Assembly (NCBI GenBank): GCA_046351455.1
Contig: JAXLYM010000026.1
Coordinates: 1-64,000, forward strand
Direction: 5' to 3'
Origin: JADJRH01 sp046351455
Lineage (GTDB): Bacteria > Myxococcota_A > Polyangia > Polyangiales > Polyangiaceae
DNA length: 64,000 bases
Shown here: positions 46,750 through 55,351 of the stretch, in pieces
Numbering within the stretch: the first letter of the stretch is position 1
Layout of the letters: every line of letters begins with the position of its first letter
Notes under the pieces: model-generated
The model's input: the letters and a program-made list of their open reading frames with translations, nothing else
Database searches by the model: none
What the model was told of the DNA's origin: nothing
Position numbers and translations under genes: made by a program

Positions 46750-48374
46750 GCCCGATGCCCGCGAACGATCTCCCTTCCGGCGACGCGATCGTAGAGGGGC
46801 GCCGCCTGACGCGCGGCTTCGAGATCGGGTGCGACGTCGCGATCGTCGGCTCCGGCGCGGGCGGCGCGGTCGCCGCGGCGCTGCTCGCGGAGGCCGGTCA
46901 CCGCGTGGTGGTGCTCGAAGAGGGGCCGTACGTGCCGCCCGACGAGTACCAGACGTACCGCCCGAGCGACTCGCTGCGGCGCCTCTTCCGCGAGGCCGGG
47001 ATGCTCACCGCGTTCGGCGCGGGCCAGACGCCGATGATCTCGGTCACGGTGGGCCGCGCGGTCGGCGGCTCGTCGCTGCTCACGGGCGGCGTGTGCTTCC
47101 GCATCCCGAGCGAGGTGCACCACACCTGGGTGCGCGATCTCGGCCTCGACGAGCTGTCGGAAGAAGCGCTCCAGCCCGCGTACGAGGAGGTCGAGCGCCG
47201 CATGCGCGTGCGCGAGGTGCCGCCGTGGATGCGATCGCTCTCGACGCAGAAATTCGTGGAGGGCGCGGACGAGATGGGCATCGCGATGCGCCCGATCCGC
47301 CGCAACACGGGCGTGGACTGCGAGGGCAACGGGCGCTGCAACTTCACGTGCCCCGCGGGCGCCAAGCGCTCGGTCGACGTGTCGTACCTCCCCTCGGCGA
47401 CGGCGCACGGCGCGCGCATCGTGTCGGACGCGCAGGTCACGCGCGTGCTCGTCGAGAACGGCCGCGCCGCGGGCGTGGAAGGTCACCTGCTCGCGGACGA
47501 CGCCGGGGCCGAATCGCACGCGTTCCGGGTGCGCGCGCCGTTCGTGATCGCGGCCTGCGGGTCGCTGCACACGCCTCTCTTGTTGTTCCGCACCGGCATC
47601 GGCGCGCGGAGCGGCGTGCTCGGCGATCACGTGACGTTGCACCCGTCGTCGCGCGTGGTGGCCCGCTTCGACGAGCCGCTGCACGGCTGGGACGGCGCGC
47701 TTCAGAGCGTCTACTCCGATGATTTCGCGGCCGAGGGCATCAAGCTCATGGGCGTCTACTCGGCGCCGAACGTGATCGCCTCGGGCATGCCGGGCGTGGG
47801 CCCCGAGCTGCGGCGCCGCGTCCGCGCGATGCCGTACTGCGGCGCCTTCGGCGTGATGGTGCACGACGAGGGCGGAGGCACGGTGCGCCCCGGGTTGGGC
47901 CGCGAGCCGCTCCTCTGGTACCGCATGGCCCCGCGCGATCTCGCGAGGCTTCGCCGCGGCATCACGATCCTCGCGGAGATGGCGCTGGCCGCAGGAGCGC
48001 GTGAGGTCTTCACGTCGGTCATCGGCGCGAAGCCGATCACGAGCGTCGCGGAGGCGCGCGCGCTGGAGCGAGCGAACCTCGATCCGCGCCGCATCGAGTG
48101 CATGGCGTTCCATCCGCTGGGCAGCGCGCGCGTCGCGAACGATCCGCGCCGCGGCGTCGTCGATCAGAGCGGCGAGTCCTTCGAGCTGCCGGGCCTCTTC
48201 GTGATGGACGGATCGATCCTGCCGACGAGCATCGGCGTGAACTCGCAGGTCCCGATCATGAGCATGTCCGCGCGCCTCGCGTGGCGCCTCGCGGAGCGCC
48301 TCACCCGCGACAAATCCCGCCACGCCCGCTCGATGCGCCTGCGCCGCGCCCTCGCCGCAGCATCGGAGCGATAA
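46746..48374 (+). CDS. GMC-family FAD oxidoreductase
   Basis: A 542-residue flavoenzyme starting at the ATG at 46746. Rossmann FAD-binding motif VAIVGSGAGGAVAAALLAEA (31-50) and Glu at 58-59, then GRAVGGSSLLTGG (about 103-115), a typical GMC segment binding FAD. A Cys-containing stretch (VDCEGNGRCNFTCPAGAKRS) follows. The substrate domain ends with the family signature: CMAFHPLGSARVANDPRRG, then LFVMDGSILPTSIGVNSQVP, with His (in HPLGS) and Asn as probable catalytic residues. It likely oxidises an alcohol, sterol or sugar; the substrate is unknown. Coupled to the small protein upstream. No signal peptide. Confidence 0.9.
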   Translation: MSPMPANDLPSGDAIVEGRRLTRGFEIGCDVAIVGSGAGGAVAAALLAEAGHRVVVLEEGPYVPPDEYQTYRPSDSLRRLFREAGMLTAFGAGQTPMISVTVGRAVGGSSLLTGGVCFRIPSEVHHTWVRDLGLDELSEEALQPAYEEVERRMRVREVPPWMRSLSTQKFVEGADEMGIAMRPIRRNTGVDCEGNGRCNFTCPAGAKRSVDVSYLPSATAHGARIVSDAQVTRVLVENGRAAGVEGHLLADDAGAESHAFRVRAPFVIAACGSLHTPLLLFRTGIGARSGVLGDHVTLHPSSRVVARFDEPLHGWDGALQSVYSDDFAAEGIKLMGVYSAPNVIASGMPGVGPELRRRVRAMPYCGAFGVMVHDEGGGTVRPGLGREPLLWYRMAPRDLARLRRGITILAEMALAAGAREVFTSVIGAKPITSVAEARALERANLDPRRIECMAFHPLGSARVANDPRRGVVDQSGESFELPGLFVMDGSILPTSIGVNSQVPIMSMSARLAWRLAERLTRDKSRHARSMRLRRALAAASER

Positions 48375-48714
48375 GGGTGCGACAAGCGACGACCTTCGCC
48401 CCACATTTCCCCTCACGATCGCGACCTCAGATGCCTTCGTTTCGGTCGCCGAAAACGGGCCTGAATTCGCGCATGTGACTCCTAAGTTTCCCGAAATCGC
48501 GATTTCGAGAGGTCCGTTGCAAGGCGTGTTGCGCGACGTGCAACGGGCTTCTGGGCTGCCCAGAGGTCCGTTCCGCGACGCGAAACGGGGCTCCGTGCGG
48601 GCGAGGCGGCGATCGCGCGGCGCGAAGAGGGTCTCTGGGTCGATCCGGCGGGCATTTCGCGGGGCGAAACGGGGATCTCTTCTCGCCGGAGGGCGCTTCG
48701 CTGCGCGCGAGCGG
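48375..48714. repeat. Palindrome array between GMC and MFS genes
   Basis: This 340-bp gene-free region carries four related quasi-palindromes each ending in AACGGG: 48438-48459, 48528-48548, 48568-48589 and 48655-48673. The consensus resembles GTTNCGCGACGNGNAACGGG. It also holds a perfect 16-bp palindrome CGAAATCGCGATTTCG at 48492-48507 and CTGGGCTGCCCAG at 48551-48563. The array looks like a family of extragenic palindromic (REP-like) elements or a multi-site binding region. It lies between convergent genes, so it may also end transcription. Confidence 0.75.
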
Positions 48715-50025
48715 TCAGGCTTTTTCTTCGGACTGCTCGGCCGGGAGCGGGGATGCTTGCTGGTCGGAGGGCTGCATCACGAGGAACGCGCCCAGCGCCG
48801 CGAAGGCGCCTACCGTCACGCCGTACGCGACCAGGAGATCGTGGCCCGTGAGCGCGGTCGCGATCGTCGGACAGATGATCTGCGTGATGCTCGTGAGCGA
48901 CGTGCTGACGCCGAGCACCTTGCCCTGCTCGTCCGAGCGCACCGCCTTCGTGAGCAGCGTCGTCAGCGCGGGGCGCACCACGCCGAAGCCGAACTGTCCC
49001 ACCACCATCATGAGCAGGAGCTGCCACAGCGCGCCGCGCGTGAGGCCCATCGCGACGTGGCCGATCGTCCCGCAGACGAAGCCGATCAGCGCGAGCTTCT
49101 CCTCCCCGAACTTGCGCGCGAGGCGACCGACGAAGCCGCCCTGCACGATCGAGCCGATGATGCCCGTGTAGAGGAACATGAAGCCGATGTGCTTGCCGCC
49201 CGCCGCCAGGTGAACGCCGAAATACTCCGGGAACTGGTGCTGCAGGAAGAGGACGAAGCCGCCGCCCATCAGCATGCTGAACGCCATCTGGAAGACGAAG
49301 AACTCCACGAGGCGACGGCGCGGCTCGCGGCGCGCGAACAGCTCCACGATCTCCCCGATGCGCGATTTCTTGGGCGCGCCCTCCTGCTTCTTCGGCTCCC
49401 GGTGCGGCAAGAGGATCGCCGTCACCGTCGCGCTGAGCGCCGAGAGGATCGCCGCCGCGTAGAAGGGCGCGGACTGGCGCCAGTCCATCAGGAAGCCGGA
49501 GATCGGCGGGCCCAGGATGAAGCCGAGGCCGAACGCGATGCCGATCAGGCCGTACGCCCGCGTGCGCTGCTCCGGGCGCGTGACGTCGCTGATGTACGCC
49601 TGCGCGATGCTGATGTTGCCCGCCGTGGCGCCCGCGATGATGCGGCCGAGGAAGATGACCCAGAGGTGCTGCGCCGCGCCGAGCACCAGGTAGCTCGCGA
49701 GCATCCCGATCTGGCTGACGATGAGCACCGGCTTGCGGCCGAACGAGTCGGACAGGCGGCCGAGCACCGGGCTCGCGAAGAACTGACAGATCGCGAACAC
49801 CGTGAGGAGGAGGCCGACCGTCTGATCATCGGCGCCGAAGCGCTGCGCGTACGTCGGCAGGATCGGGATGATCAGCGTGAGGCCGAGCACGTCGATCAGG
49901 ACGATGATGAAGATCGGCAGCAGCGCGGCCATCATCGACGGCGCGGGCCCCGGCGCCGGATCGATCTTCGCGGCGGGCGCCTCCGCGGCGGGCGCCTCGT
50001 ATGGGTTCGTGCTCGGTTCAGCCAT
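48715..50025 (-). CDS. MFS transporter of the DHA1/TetA type
   Basis: A 436-residue inner-membrane exporter with 12 predicted TM segments, starting at the ATG at 50025. It has a Pro/Ala-rich N-terminal tail of about 30 residues. Motif C-like and TetA-type signatures: DVLGLTLIIPILPTYAQRFG in TM1, GRLSDSFGRKPVLIVSQIG (motif A loop 2-3), and GRIIAGATAGNISIAQAYIS. A central charged loop (EPKKQEGAPKKSRIGEIVEL) separates the halves. This subfamily uses the proton gradient to expel drugs such as tetracyclines, but the substrate here is unknown. It diverges from the threonine aldolase gene across a 64-bp gap that includes a TATAGT box. Confidence 0.9.
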   Translation of the reverse strand: MAEPSTNPYEAPAAEAPAAKIDPAPGPAPSMMAALLPIFIIVLIDVLGLTLIIPILPTYAQRFGADDQTVGLLLTVFAICQFFASPVLGRLSDSFGRKPVLIVSQIGMLASYLVLGAAQHLWVIFLGRIIAGATAGNISIAQAYISDVTRPEQRTRAYGLIGIAFGLGFILGPPISGFLMDWRQSAPFYAAAILSALSATVTAILLPHREPKKQEGAPKKSRIGEIVELFARREPRRRLVEFFVFQMAFSMLMGGGFVLFLQHQFPEYFGVHLAAGGKHIGFMFLYTGIIGSIVQGGFVGRLARKFGEEKLALIGFVCGTIGHVAMGLTRGALWQLLLMMVVGQFGFGVVRPALTTLLTKAVRSDEQGKVLGVSTSLTSITQIICPTIATALTGHDLLVAYGVTVGAFAALGAFLVMQPSDQQASPLPAEQSEEKA

Positions 50026-50074
50026 GGAAGTCTGCGGCCGGAACGAGGGTTCCGGGCCGGATTACCCGGCGCTA

Positions 50075-50080
50075 TATAGT
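50075..50080 (+). promoter_or_regulatory. Probable -10 box of the threonine aldolase gene
   Basis: TATAGT within GCTATATAGT, ten bases before the ATG at 50090. The AT-rich hexamer stands out in this GC-rich DNA. The spacing predicts a near-leaderless mRNA; no clear -35 box is seen. Confidence 0.45.
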
Positions 50081-50089
50081 GTGGCCCGC

Positions 50090-51133
50090 ATGGCAAAGCT
50101 CCAAGATTTGCGTTCCGACACCGTCACCCGCCCGACCGCCGGAATGCGCGCGGCGATGTCCAACGCGGAGGTCGGCGACGACGTGTACCGCGACGATCCG
50201 ACCGCGCTGGCGCTGGAGGAGCGCACCGCGAAGCTGCTCGGCAAGGAGGCCGCGCTCTTCGTGCCGTCGGGCTCCATGAGCAACCAGATCGCGATCCTGT
50301 GCCACACGCAGCGCGGCGACGAGATCATCGCGGGCGAGGGCGCGCACTGCGCCTTCTACGAGGCCGGCGCCGCCGCGGCGTGGAGCGGCGTGCAGTTCGC
50401 CTTCGCCGGAAAAGGCGGCCTCTTCACCGCCGCCGAGGCGCTGGAGCAGATCAAGCCGAACGCCTATTACGTGCCGCGCACGAGCGTCATCGCGCTGGAG
50501 AACACGCACAACCGCGCGGGCGGCAAGGTGTTCCCGCAGGCCGAGGTGGTGGCGATCGCGGAGGTCGCGCGCGCGCACAGGCTCGCGCTGCACATGGACG
50601 GCGCGCGCCTCTGGAACGCGGCGGTCGCGACCGGGCTCGACGTCGCGACGCTCGCCGCGCCGTTCGACACGGTGAGCGTGTGCTTCTCGAAGGGGCTCGG
50701 CGCGCCGGTCGGATCCGCGCTCGTGGGCTCGCAGGAGATCATCGGGCGCGCGCTGCGGTTCCGGAAGATGCTCGGCGGCGGCATGCGGCAGATTGGTGGG
50801 CTCGCGGCGGCGGCGCTGTACGCGCTGGATCACCACCGGGAGCGGCTCGCGGAGGATCACGCGGCGGCGAGGCTGATCGCCGACACGATCCGCGGCGTGC
50901 CGGGCGCGCGCGTGGAGGCGCCCGAGACGAACATCGTGAACGTGGACACGCCCGACGTCCCCGCGGAGCGCGTCGTGGAGGCCGCCCGCGAGCGCGGCGT
51001 GCTCATCGGCGCGAGCGGGCCGCGGCGCGTGCGCATCGTGACGCACCTCGATCTGGCGCGCGACGATCTGCCGTGGACCGCACAGGCGCTCGCCGCGGCC
51101 GTGCGCGACGCGCTCGCCGGGGCCGACGCGTGA
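50090..51133 (+). CDS. ltaE: Low-specificity L-threonine aldolase
   Basis: A 347-residue PLP enzyme that cleaves L-threonine and L-allo-threonine to glycine and acetaldehyde. It has the family signatures DLRSDTVTRPTAGMRAAM, VGDDVYRDDPTALALEE, GSMSNQIAIL, EGAHCAFYEAG with His86, LALHMDGARLWNAAV with Asp170, and the PLP Lys201 in VSVCFSKGLGAPVGSALVG. It is full length for the family. The ATG at 50090 has no ribosome binding site and lies ten bases after a TATAGT box (see that entry); a GTG at 50081 is the alternative. Its TGA overlaps the GTG of the TPR lipoprotein gene (GTGA), so the two are coupled, which is an unexpected pair. Confidence 0.94.
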   Translation: MAKLQDLRSDTVTRPTAGMRAAMSNAEVGDDVYRDDPTALALEERTAKLLGKEAALFVPSGSMSNQIAILCHTQRGDEIIAGEGAHCAFYEAGAAAAWSGVQFAFAGKGGLFTAAEALEQIKPNAYYVPRTSVIALENTHNRAGGKVFPQAEVVAIAEVARAHRLALHMDGARLWNAAVATGLDVATLAAPFDTVSVCFSKGLGAPVGSALVGSQEIIGRALRFRKMLGGGMRQIGGLAAAALYALDHHRERLAEDHAAARLIADTIRGVPGARVEAPETNIVNVDTPDVPAERVVEAARERGVLIGASGPRRVRIVTHLDLARDDLPWTAQALAAAVRDALAGADA

Positions 51134-52272
51134 AGCGGATCCGCGGCGCCGGTGCTGCGCTCGTGGGGGCGCTCGCGTGCTTCGCGGCGGCGTGCGGCCC
51201 CGCGTGGGGCGACTCGTACCTCGACGCGATGGCCGCGGGTCAGCGGGCGTACCACGCGGGCCGCTACGGGGAGGCCGCGGCGCTCTACCAGAAGGCGGTC
51301 GACTCCGCGCAGCGCCTCAAGGATCGCGACGAGGCGATGCTGCTCGTGGCGCGGATGCAGGAGCGCGACGGCCACCTCGACGACGCGCGCGCCACGTACG
51401 AGGCGATCGCGAACGCGACGCCGCCGGGCCCGCGGCTCGTGCGCGCGGCGATCGCCGCCGCGCAGATCCTCATCGAGCAAGGCCGCGAGACGGAGGGCTA
51501 CGCGCGCCTCCTCGACGTCGCGAAGAAGCACCCCGAGCACGGCGACGCGCGCACGGCGCTCCAGCGGGTGATGGAGCACGAGCACGACGCCGGCGGAGAC
51601 GCCGCGGTGCTGGCGTTCTTGAAGCGCGAGCAGCCCTCGTTCGCGAAGACGGAGCTCGCGGTGTTCTTCGACTACCAGATCGCGAAATCCACCGCGGACA
51701 CCGGCGATCTCGCGAAGGCGCGCGATCTGTTCGTCGCCCACGCGCGGGCGAACCCCTACCCGCACGGCCCGTACACGGACGACGCGTTCAGCCGCGCGGC
51801 CGACATCGAGCTCGAGCTCGGCCGGCCGAAGGAGGCGATCGCGCTGCTCAAGGAGATGCTCTCGACGCTGGAGCATTCGGAGAAGCCGGGCAGCTACGAG
51901 CGGCCGCGGTACCCCGAGGGGCAGTGGAAGATCGCCGAGATCTTCCGCGACAAGCTGCACGACAACGCCTCCGCGCGGCGCGAATTCCACCGGCTCTACA
52001 CGGACCACGCGTTCGCGAAGCAGCGGGACGACGCGCTGTGGGAAGAGGCGAAGCTCGCCGTGGCCGACGGCGACGCGGGCGACGCGTGCGATCTCGTCGC
52101 GAAGATCCGCAGCGAGATGCCGGAGTCCCGCTACGTGCGGTGCGGCCGCGAGCTGTGCAAGACGGCGGAGCCGCCGCCGCCCGTGAAGAGCGACGGCAAG
52201 GCGAGAGAGAGCGCGAACGAGTGCCCCGACTACATCGTGCGGAGCGTGCGCGGCGAGAAGGACGAGCCCTAG
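51130..52272 (+). CDS. TPR-type lipoprotein
   Basis: A 380-residue exported protein. The GTG start at 51130 overlaps the aldolase stop (GTGA). Lipoprotein-like signal (GAALVGALACFAAAC, Cys22). The body is helical repeats of the tetratricopeptide type: SYLDAMAAGQRAYHAGRYGE, AMLLVARMQERDGHLDDARA, LDVAKKHPEHGDARTALQRV, DDAFSRAADIELELGRPKEA, and so on. Cys pairs near the end (CDLVAKIRSEM; CGRELCKTAEPP; NECPDY) suggest disulfides. Similar lipoproteins act as outer-membrane assembly or surface-scaffold parts; function here is unknown. It converges on the acidic protein gene so closely that the two stop codons share the palindrome CTAG. Confidence 0.85.
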   Translation: MKRIRGAGAALVGALACFAAACGPAWGDSYLDAMAAGQRAYHAGRYGEAAALYQKAVDSAQRLKDRDEAMLLVARMQERDGHLDDARATYEAIANATPPGPRLVRAAIAAAQILIEQGRETEGYARLLDVAKKHPEHGDARTALQRVMEHEHDAGGDAAVLAFLKREQPSFAKTELAVFFDYQIAKSTADTGDLAKARDLFVAHARANPYPHGPYTDDAFSRAADIELELGRPKEAIALLKEMLSTLEHSEKPGSYERPRYPEGQWKIAEIFRDKLHDNASARREFHRLYTDHAFAKQRDDALWEEAKLAVADGDAGDACDLVAKIRSEMPESRYVRCGRELCKTAEPPPPVKSDGKARESANECPDYIVRSVRGEKDEP

Positions 52273-52280
52273 CGCTCGTC
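52261..52280. terminator. Inverted repeat formed by two overlapping stop codons
   Basis: GACGAGC (52261-52267) and GCTCGTC (52274-52280) flank CCTAGC. The CTAG at 52269-52272 provides the TAG stop for both convergent genes (plus strand 52270-52272; minus strand 52271-52269). The hairpin lies inside both coding ends and could stop or stabilise both transcripts. Confidence 0.5.
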
Positions 52281-52667
52281 TTCCTCTTCTTCTTCTTCCT
52301 CGTCGTCGAGGTCGTCATCGTCGTCGTCGAGATCGTCGTCGAGGTCGTCCTCGTCTTCGCCCTCTTCCTCCGACTCCTCGGCGGCCTCGCGCGCGGCGTA
52401 CTTCAGGTCGACGCCGAGATCGCCGAGCTGCGTCTCCAGGAGCTCGAAGAGCTCGTCGACGTCGTCGCCGCTCCACTCGTCGAGGATGTCCGTGAGGAGC
52501 TCGAAGAAATCACCGTTGTCGAGGCGGCGCTCGATCTCTTCGACCTGCTCCTCGGTGAACGCTTCGAGGATGTCCTCTCGGAGCGCTTCGGTGTCTCCCT
52601 CCTCAATGGCATCCGCCGCGGACAGGCGGATGTGACGAACGGCGCGCTTGTCGAGGTGGATCTCCAT
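52269..52667 (-). CDS. Very acidic small protein
   Basis: A 132-residue cytoplasmic protein starting at the ATG at 52667 (MEIHLDKRAVRHIRLSAADA). Residues 1-90 are helical and acidic (ALREDILEAFTEEQVEEIER; LLTDILDEWSGDDVDELFEL). The final 35 residues are almost pure Asp/Glu (EEEGEDEDDLDDDLDDDDDD then LDDEEEEEEEDER). Such tails can bind basic proteins or histone-like factors or Ca2+, or mimic DNA. Function unknown. It lies alone on the minus strand and shares its stop with the convergent TPR lipoprotein gene. Confidence 0.75.
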   Translation of the reverse strand: MEIHLDKRAVRHIRLSAADAIEEGDTEALREDILEAFTEEQVEEIERRLDNGDFFELLTDILDEWSGDDVDELFELLETQLGDLGVDLKYAAREAAEESEEEGEDEDDLDDDLDDDDDDLDDEEEEEEEDER

Positions 52668-52889
52668 GTTGGCACCAGGCGTCTAGTTCACCGATCGTCC
52701 CTGCGTCAAGCGAACGGACGCGATTTTCGGAATCGTGCGACCGTCGCGTGAGAATCGCGCTGCGGCCGCGTGAGAATGGAGCGAAGACCGTGTTCGGCGA
52801 GCGCTATGTTTCCACGCGACGGCGCGACGCTCGGCGCTCGCGCTCACGTCTTCTCGGACGAAAAATGTTCGCCTAGGGTAGGAGAAACC

Positions 52890-53573
52890 GTGCGCCTCAT
52901 CCCCGCCTCCTCCGTTCGTGCGATGGCCGTCTTCGCGGCGCTCTCGTGCGCTTCGATCGAGGGCGCTGCGCTCGCGCAGACGGCCGCTCCAGGCGACGGA
53001 ACGACGCAGCTCAAGCCGCCGCCGCTGCACGTCGAGTACGCGCAGTACGGCGTCGCCTTCGCGGTCGAGACGGTGATCAGCCCCGGCCCCACGTGCCCGA
53101 TCGCGACGGAGACCGTGAAGCCGAAGCCGTGCATCCTCGGCTCCGGCGGCGGGCTCGCGCTGCGCGCCGGCTACCGCGCGCCCGGCCCGTTCTACATCGG
53201 CGGCGCCTACCAGTTCACGAAGATGGACTCGTCGAACCTGTACCGGCTCGGCATCTTCCAGCAGCTCCGCGCGGAGGTTCGCTACCTGCCGGACATCGGG
53301 TACCGCGTGTCGCCGTACGTGCAGCTCGGGGTCGGCGCCGTCGCTTACGGCAACGAGTGGGGCGCGGAGACGGGCGGCGGACAGATCTTCATGGGCCTCG
53401 GGATCGAGGCGGAAGTGTCGCGCCTCGCGGTGCTCGGAGCGGGCTTCGTCTACCGGCCGACGCTCATCGCCGCATGGACCGACACGGCCCGTCAAGAGCG
53501 TCCGCTCGGCGTCGCGCAGTTCTTCGGGCTCGACCTGATCCTCGAAGTGCGGACGGTGCTCGGTCGGCAGTGA
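52890..53573 (+). CDS. Outer membrane beta-barrel-like exported protein
   Basis: A 227-residue protein starting at the GTG at 52890; AGGGTAGGAG six bases upstream decides this over earlier in-frame ATGs. Signal peptide about 1-31 (VRAMAVFAALSCASIEGAAL then AQT). The mature part has alternating short strands with aromatic residues at the ends (GLALRAGYRAPGPFYIGGAY; YRVSPYVQLGVGAVAYGNEW; GLGIEAEVSRLAVLGAGFVY), as in small eight-strand outer-membrane barrels. Two Cys near 70-85 (PTCPIATETVKPKPCIL) may form an extracellular-loop disulfide. No known family recognised. It is followed by the FHA/zinc-ribbon gene after 72 bases. Confidence 0.8.
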   Translation: MRLIPASSVRAMAVFAALSCASIEGAALAQTAAPGDGTTQLKPPPLHVEYAQYGVAFAVETVISPGPTCPIATETVKPKPCILGSGGGLALRAGYRAPGPFYIGGAYQFTKMDSSNLYRLGIFQQLRAEVRYLPDIGYRVSPYVQLGVGAVAYGNEWGAETGGGQIFMGLGIEAEVSRLAVLGAGFVYRPTLIAAWTDTARQERPLGVAQFFGLDLILEVRTVLGRQ

Positions 53574-53645
53574 TCGGCGCGTTTCGCGGCGCCTACCCCC
53601 GCGCCCCTCTTGACTTGATCGGCGCTCCGCGGTCCCTTTGGGCCC

Positions 53646-55343
53646 GTGATCTGTGATGTGTGCGGCCACGCCAACGCGGACCGCCTCACCTTTTGCCAGG
53701 AATGCGGCCGTCGGCTGAAGAGCCGAGAGGCTCCTCGCGTCGTCGCGCCGACGCCGCCGCAAGGCATGCCGAAGGTCGCGGTGGCGCCGCAAGCCGCGGC
53801 CCCCGCGCCTGCACCAGCGCCGGCTCCCGTCCCAGCTCCTGCGCCGATCGCGGGCTCCGCGAAGGGCGGGCGATCGCGACCGGAGAGCGCGCCGCCTGGA
53901 CCGCTCGCGCCCGTCGCGCCCGCGCCCGCCGGCAAGACGAAGGACTCTTCCGAGAACGCGAGCGCCGCACCAGACGCCTCGGGCGGAGCTTCGTTGCAGT
54001 GCCCCACGTGCGGCACGCCGAACCCGCCGATGTATCGGTTCTGCGTGACGTGCGGCGTGACGCTCCCCCGCGACGCCGGCAAGTCTGCGCCCGCCGTCAC
54101 GGATCGCCCGCAGGCGCCGCCGCAGCCCGCCGCGCCGGCGCCGCAGATCGTCTCGTCGCCGCATCCCGTCGGGCCGTTGCCGCAGGTCGTGGCCGCGTCG
54201 CCGGCCGTGTCGACGCCGCAGCCGGCGTCCTCGCCGCAGCCCGCGCCTGCGCCGCAGCCTGTCGCGGCGGCTCCGACGCCGAGCCCGGTGCCCGTCGCCG
54301 CGGCCCCCGCGCCCGCGCCGAGCGCGCCTCATCCTTCCGCGCCGCGGCCGGTCGTGCCCGCGCACGTGCAGGCGGCGCTTCAGCCTCTCGGCGGCCGGCT
54401 GGAGGAGCGCATCGTCCCCGCGCCCGTCGTCGACATCGCGCCGGGCAGCGCGCCCGCGAAGCCGATCACGTGCCCTCGGTGCCAGGGGCAGTGCATCCCG
54501 ACCGCGCGCTTCTGTCAGTTCTGCGGCGCCGCGTTCACGTCCGACGCGCGCGGCTCCGCTCCGTCGGCGCAGCCCCCACGACCGGCCGACGACGAGCCGC
54601 GATCGCCGGCCACGGTCCGCGAGCACCCGCTCGTCTCCGCCGCGCGCGCCGCGACGCCGCAGCCGCGCGGACGCCTCGTCGTGATCGAAGCGGACGGCAG
54701 CGAGGGCATGACGTTCACGCTCCACGATCGCCCCGTCGACATCGGCCGCTCGGAGGGCGACATCCTCGTGAAGGAGGATCCGTACGTCTCGCCGCGACAC
54801 GCCCGCCTCGTGCCGGACGGCAATCGTTGGATCGTCCGCGACCTCGCCTCGACGAACGGCGTCTACCTCCGGCTCAAGAAGGCGTACCTGCTCCAGGATG
54901 CAGACTTGCTCTTACTGGGGCAGGAGGTGTTACAGTTTCAGCTCGTGAGTGAACCGGAGAAAGGGCTCGGCCATGCCAGTCAGCATGGGACCCTTCTGTT
55001 CGGCTCACCCATCACGTCGCGCTCCGCGCGGCTCTGCCAGCGCACCGTCGAGGGGATTGTTCGTGACGTCTACCATCTGCACCGCGACGAGACGATCATC
55101 GGCCGAGAGACTGGGGACATCGTGTTCACGGCGGATCCATTCCTCTCACGGCGGCACGCGATGATCCGCCGCGCCCTGGCTCGCAAAGAGAACGCCGGGC
55201 GGGCTGGCTCCCGCTGGGACTTCACCTTGACCGATCTCGACTCCTCGAACGGTACGTTCGTCGCAATCCGCAACGAGGTCGCCCTGCAGCACGGGGATTT
55301 CGTTCGCGTCGGCCAGCACCTCTTCCGTGTGGACTTCGCCTAG
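53646..55343 (+). CDS. Zinc-ribbon and double-FHA phosphopeptide-binding protein
   Basis: A 565-residue cytoplasmic protein starting at the GTG at 53646. Three zinc ribbons: Cys3/Cys6/Cys17/Cys20 (ICDVCGHANADRLTFCQEC), about 117-136 (CPTCGTPNPPMYRFCVTC) and about 277-295 (CPRCQGQCIPTARFCQFC), joined by Ala/Pro-rich linkers. Two FHA domains follow: about 345-430 (VDIGRSEGDILVKEDPYVSP; RHARLVPDGNRWIVRDLAST) and about 465-565 (IIGRETGDIVFTADPFLSRR; DLDSSNGTFVAI). Both have the Gly-Arg, Ser-Arg-His and Ser/Thr-Asn-Gly residues that bind phosphothreonine. It presumably reads phosphorylation by Hanks kinases. The PP2C phosphatase gene starts 8 bases downstream. Confidence 0.92.
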   Translation: MICDVCGHANADRLTFCQECGRRLKSREAPRVVAPTPPQGMPKVAVAPQAAAPAPAPAPAPVPAPAPIAGSAKGGRSRPESAPPGPLAPVAPAPAGKTKDSSENASAAPDASGGASLQCPTCGTPNPPMYRFCVTCGVTLPRDAGKSAPAVTDRPQAPPQPAAPAPQIVSSPHPVGPLPQVVAASPAVSTPQPASSPQPAPAPQPVAAAPTPSPVPVAAAPAPAPSAPHPSAPRPVVPAHVQAALQPLGGRLEERIVPAPVVDIAPGSAPAKPITCPRCQGQCIPTARFCQFCGAAFTSDARGSAPSAQPPRPADDEPRSPATVREHPLVSAARAATPQPRGRLVVIEADGSEGMTFTLHDRPVDIGRSEGDILVKEDPYVSPRHARLVPDGNRWIVRDLASTNGVYLRLKKAYLLQDADLLLLGQEVLQFQLVSEPEKGLGHASQHGTLLFGSPITSRSARLCQRTVEGIVRDVYHLHRDETIIGRETGDIVFTADPFLSRRHAMIRRALARKENAGRAGSRWDFTLTDLDSSNGTFVAIRNEVALQHGDFVRVGQHLFRVDFA

Positions 55344-55351
55344 GCCCAGAG

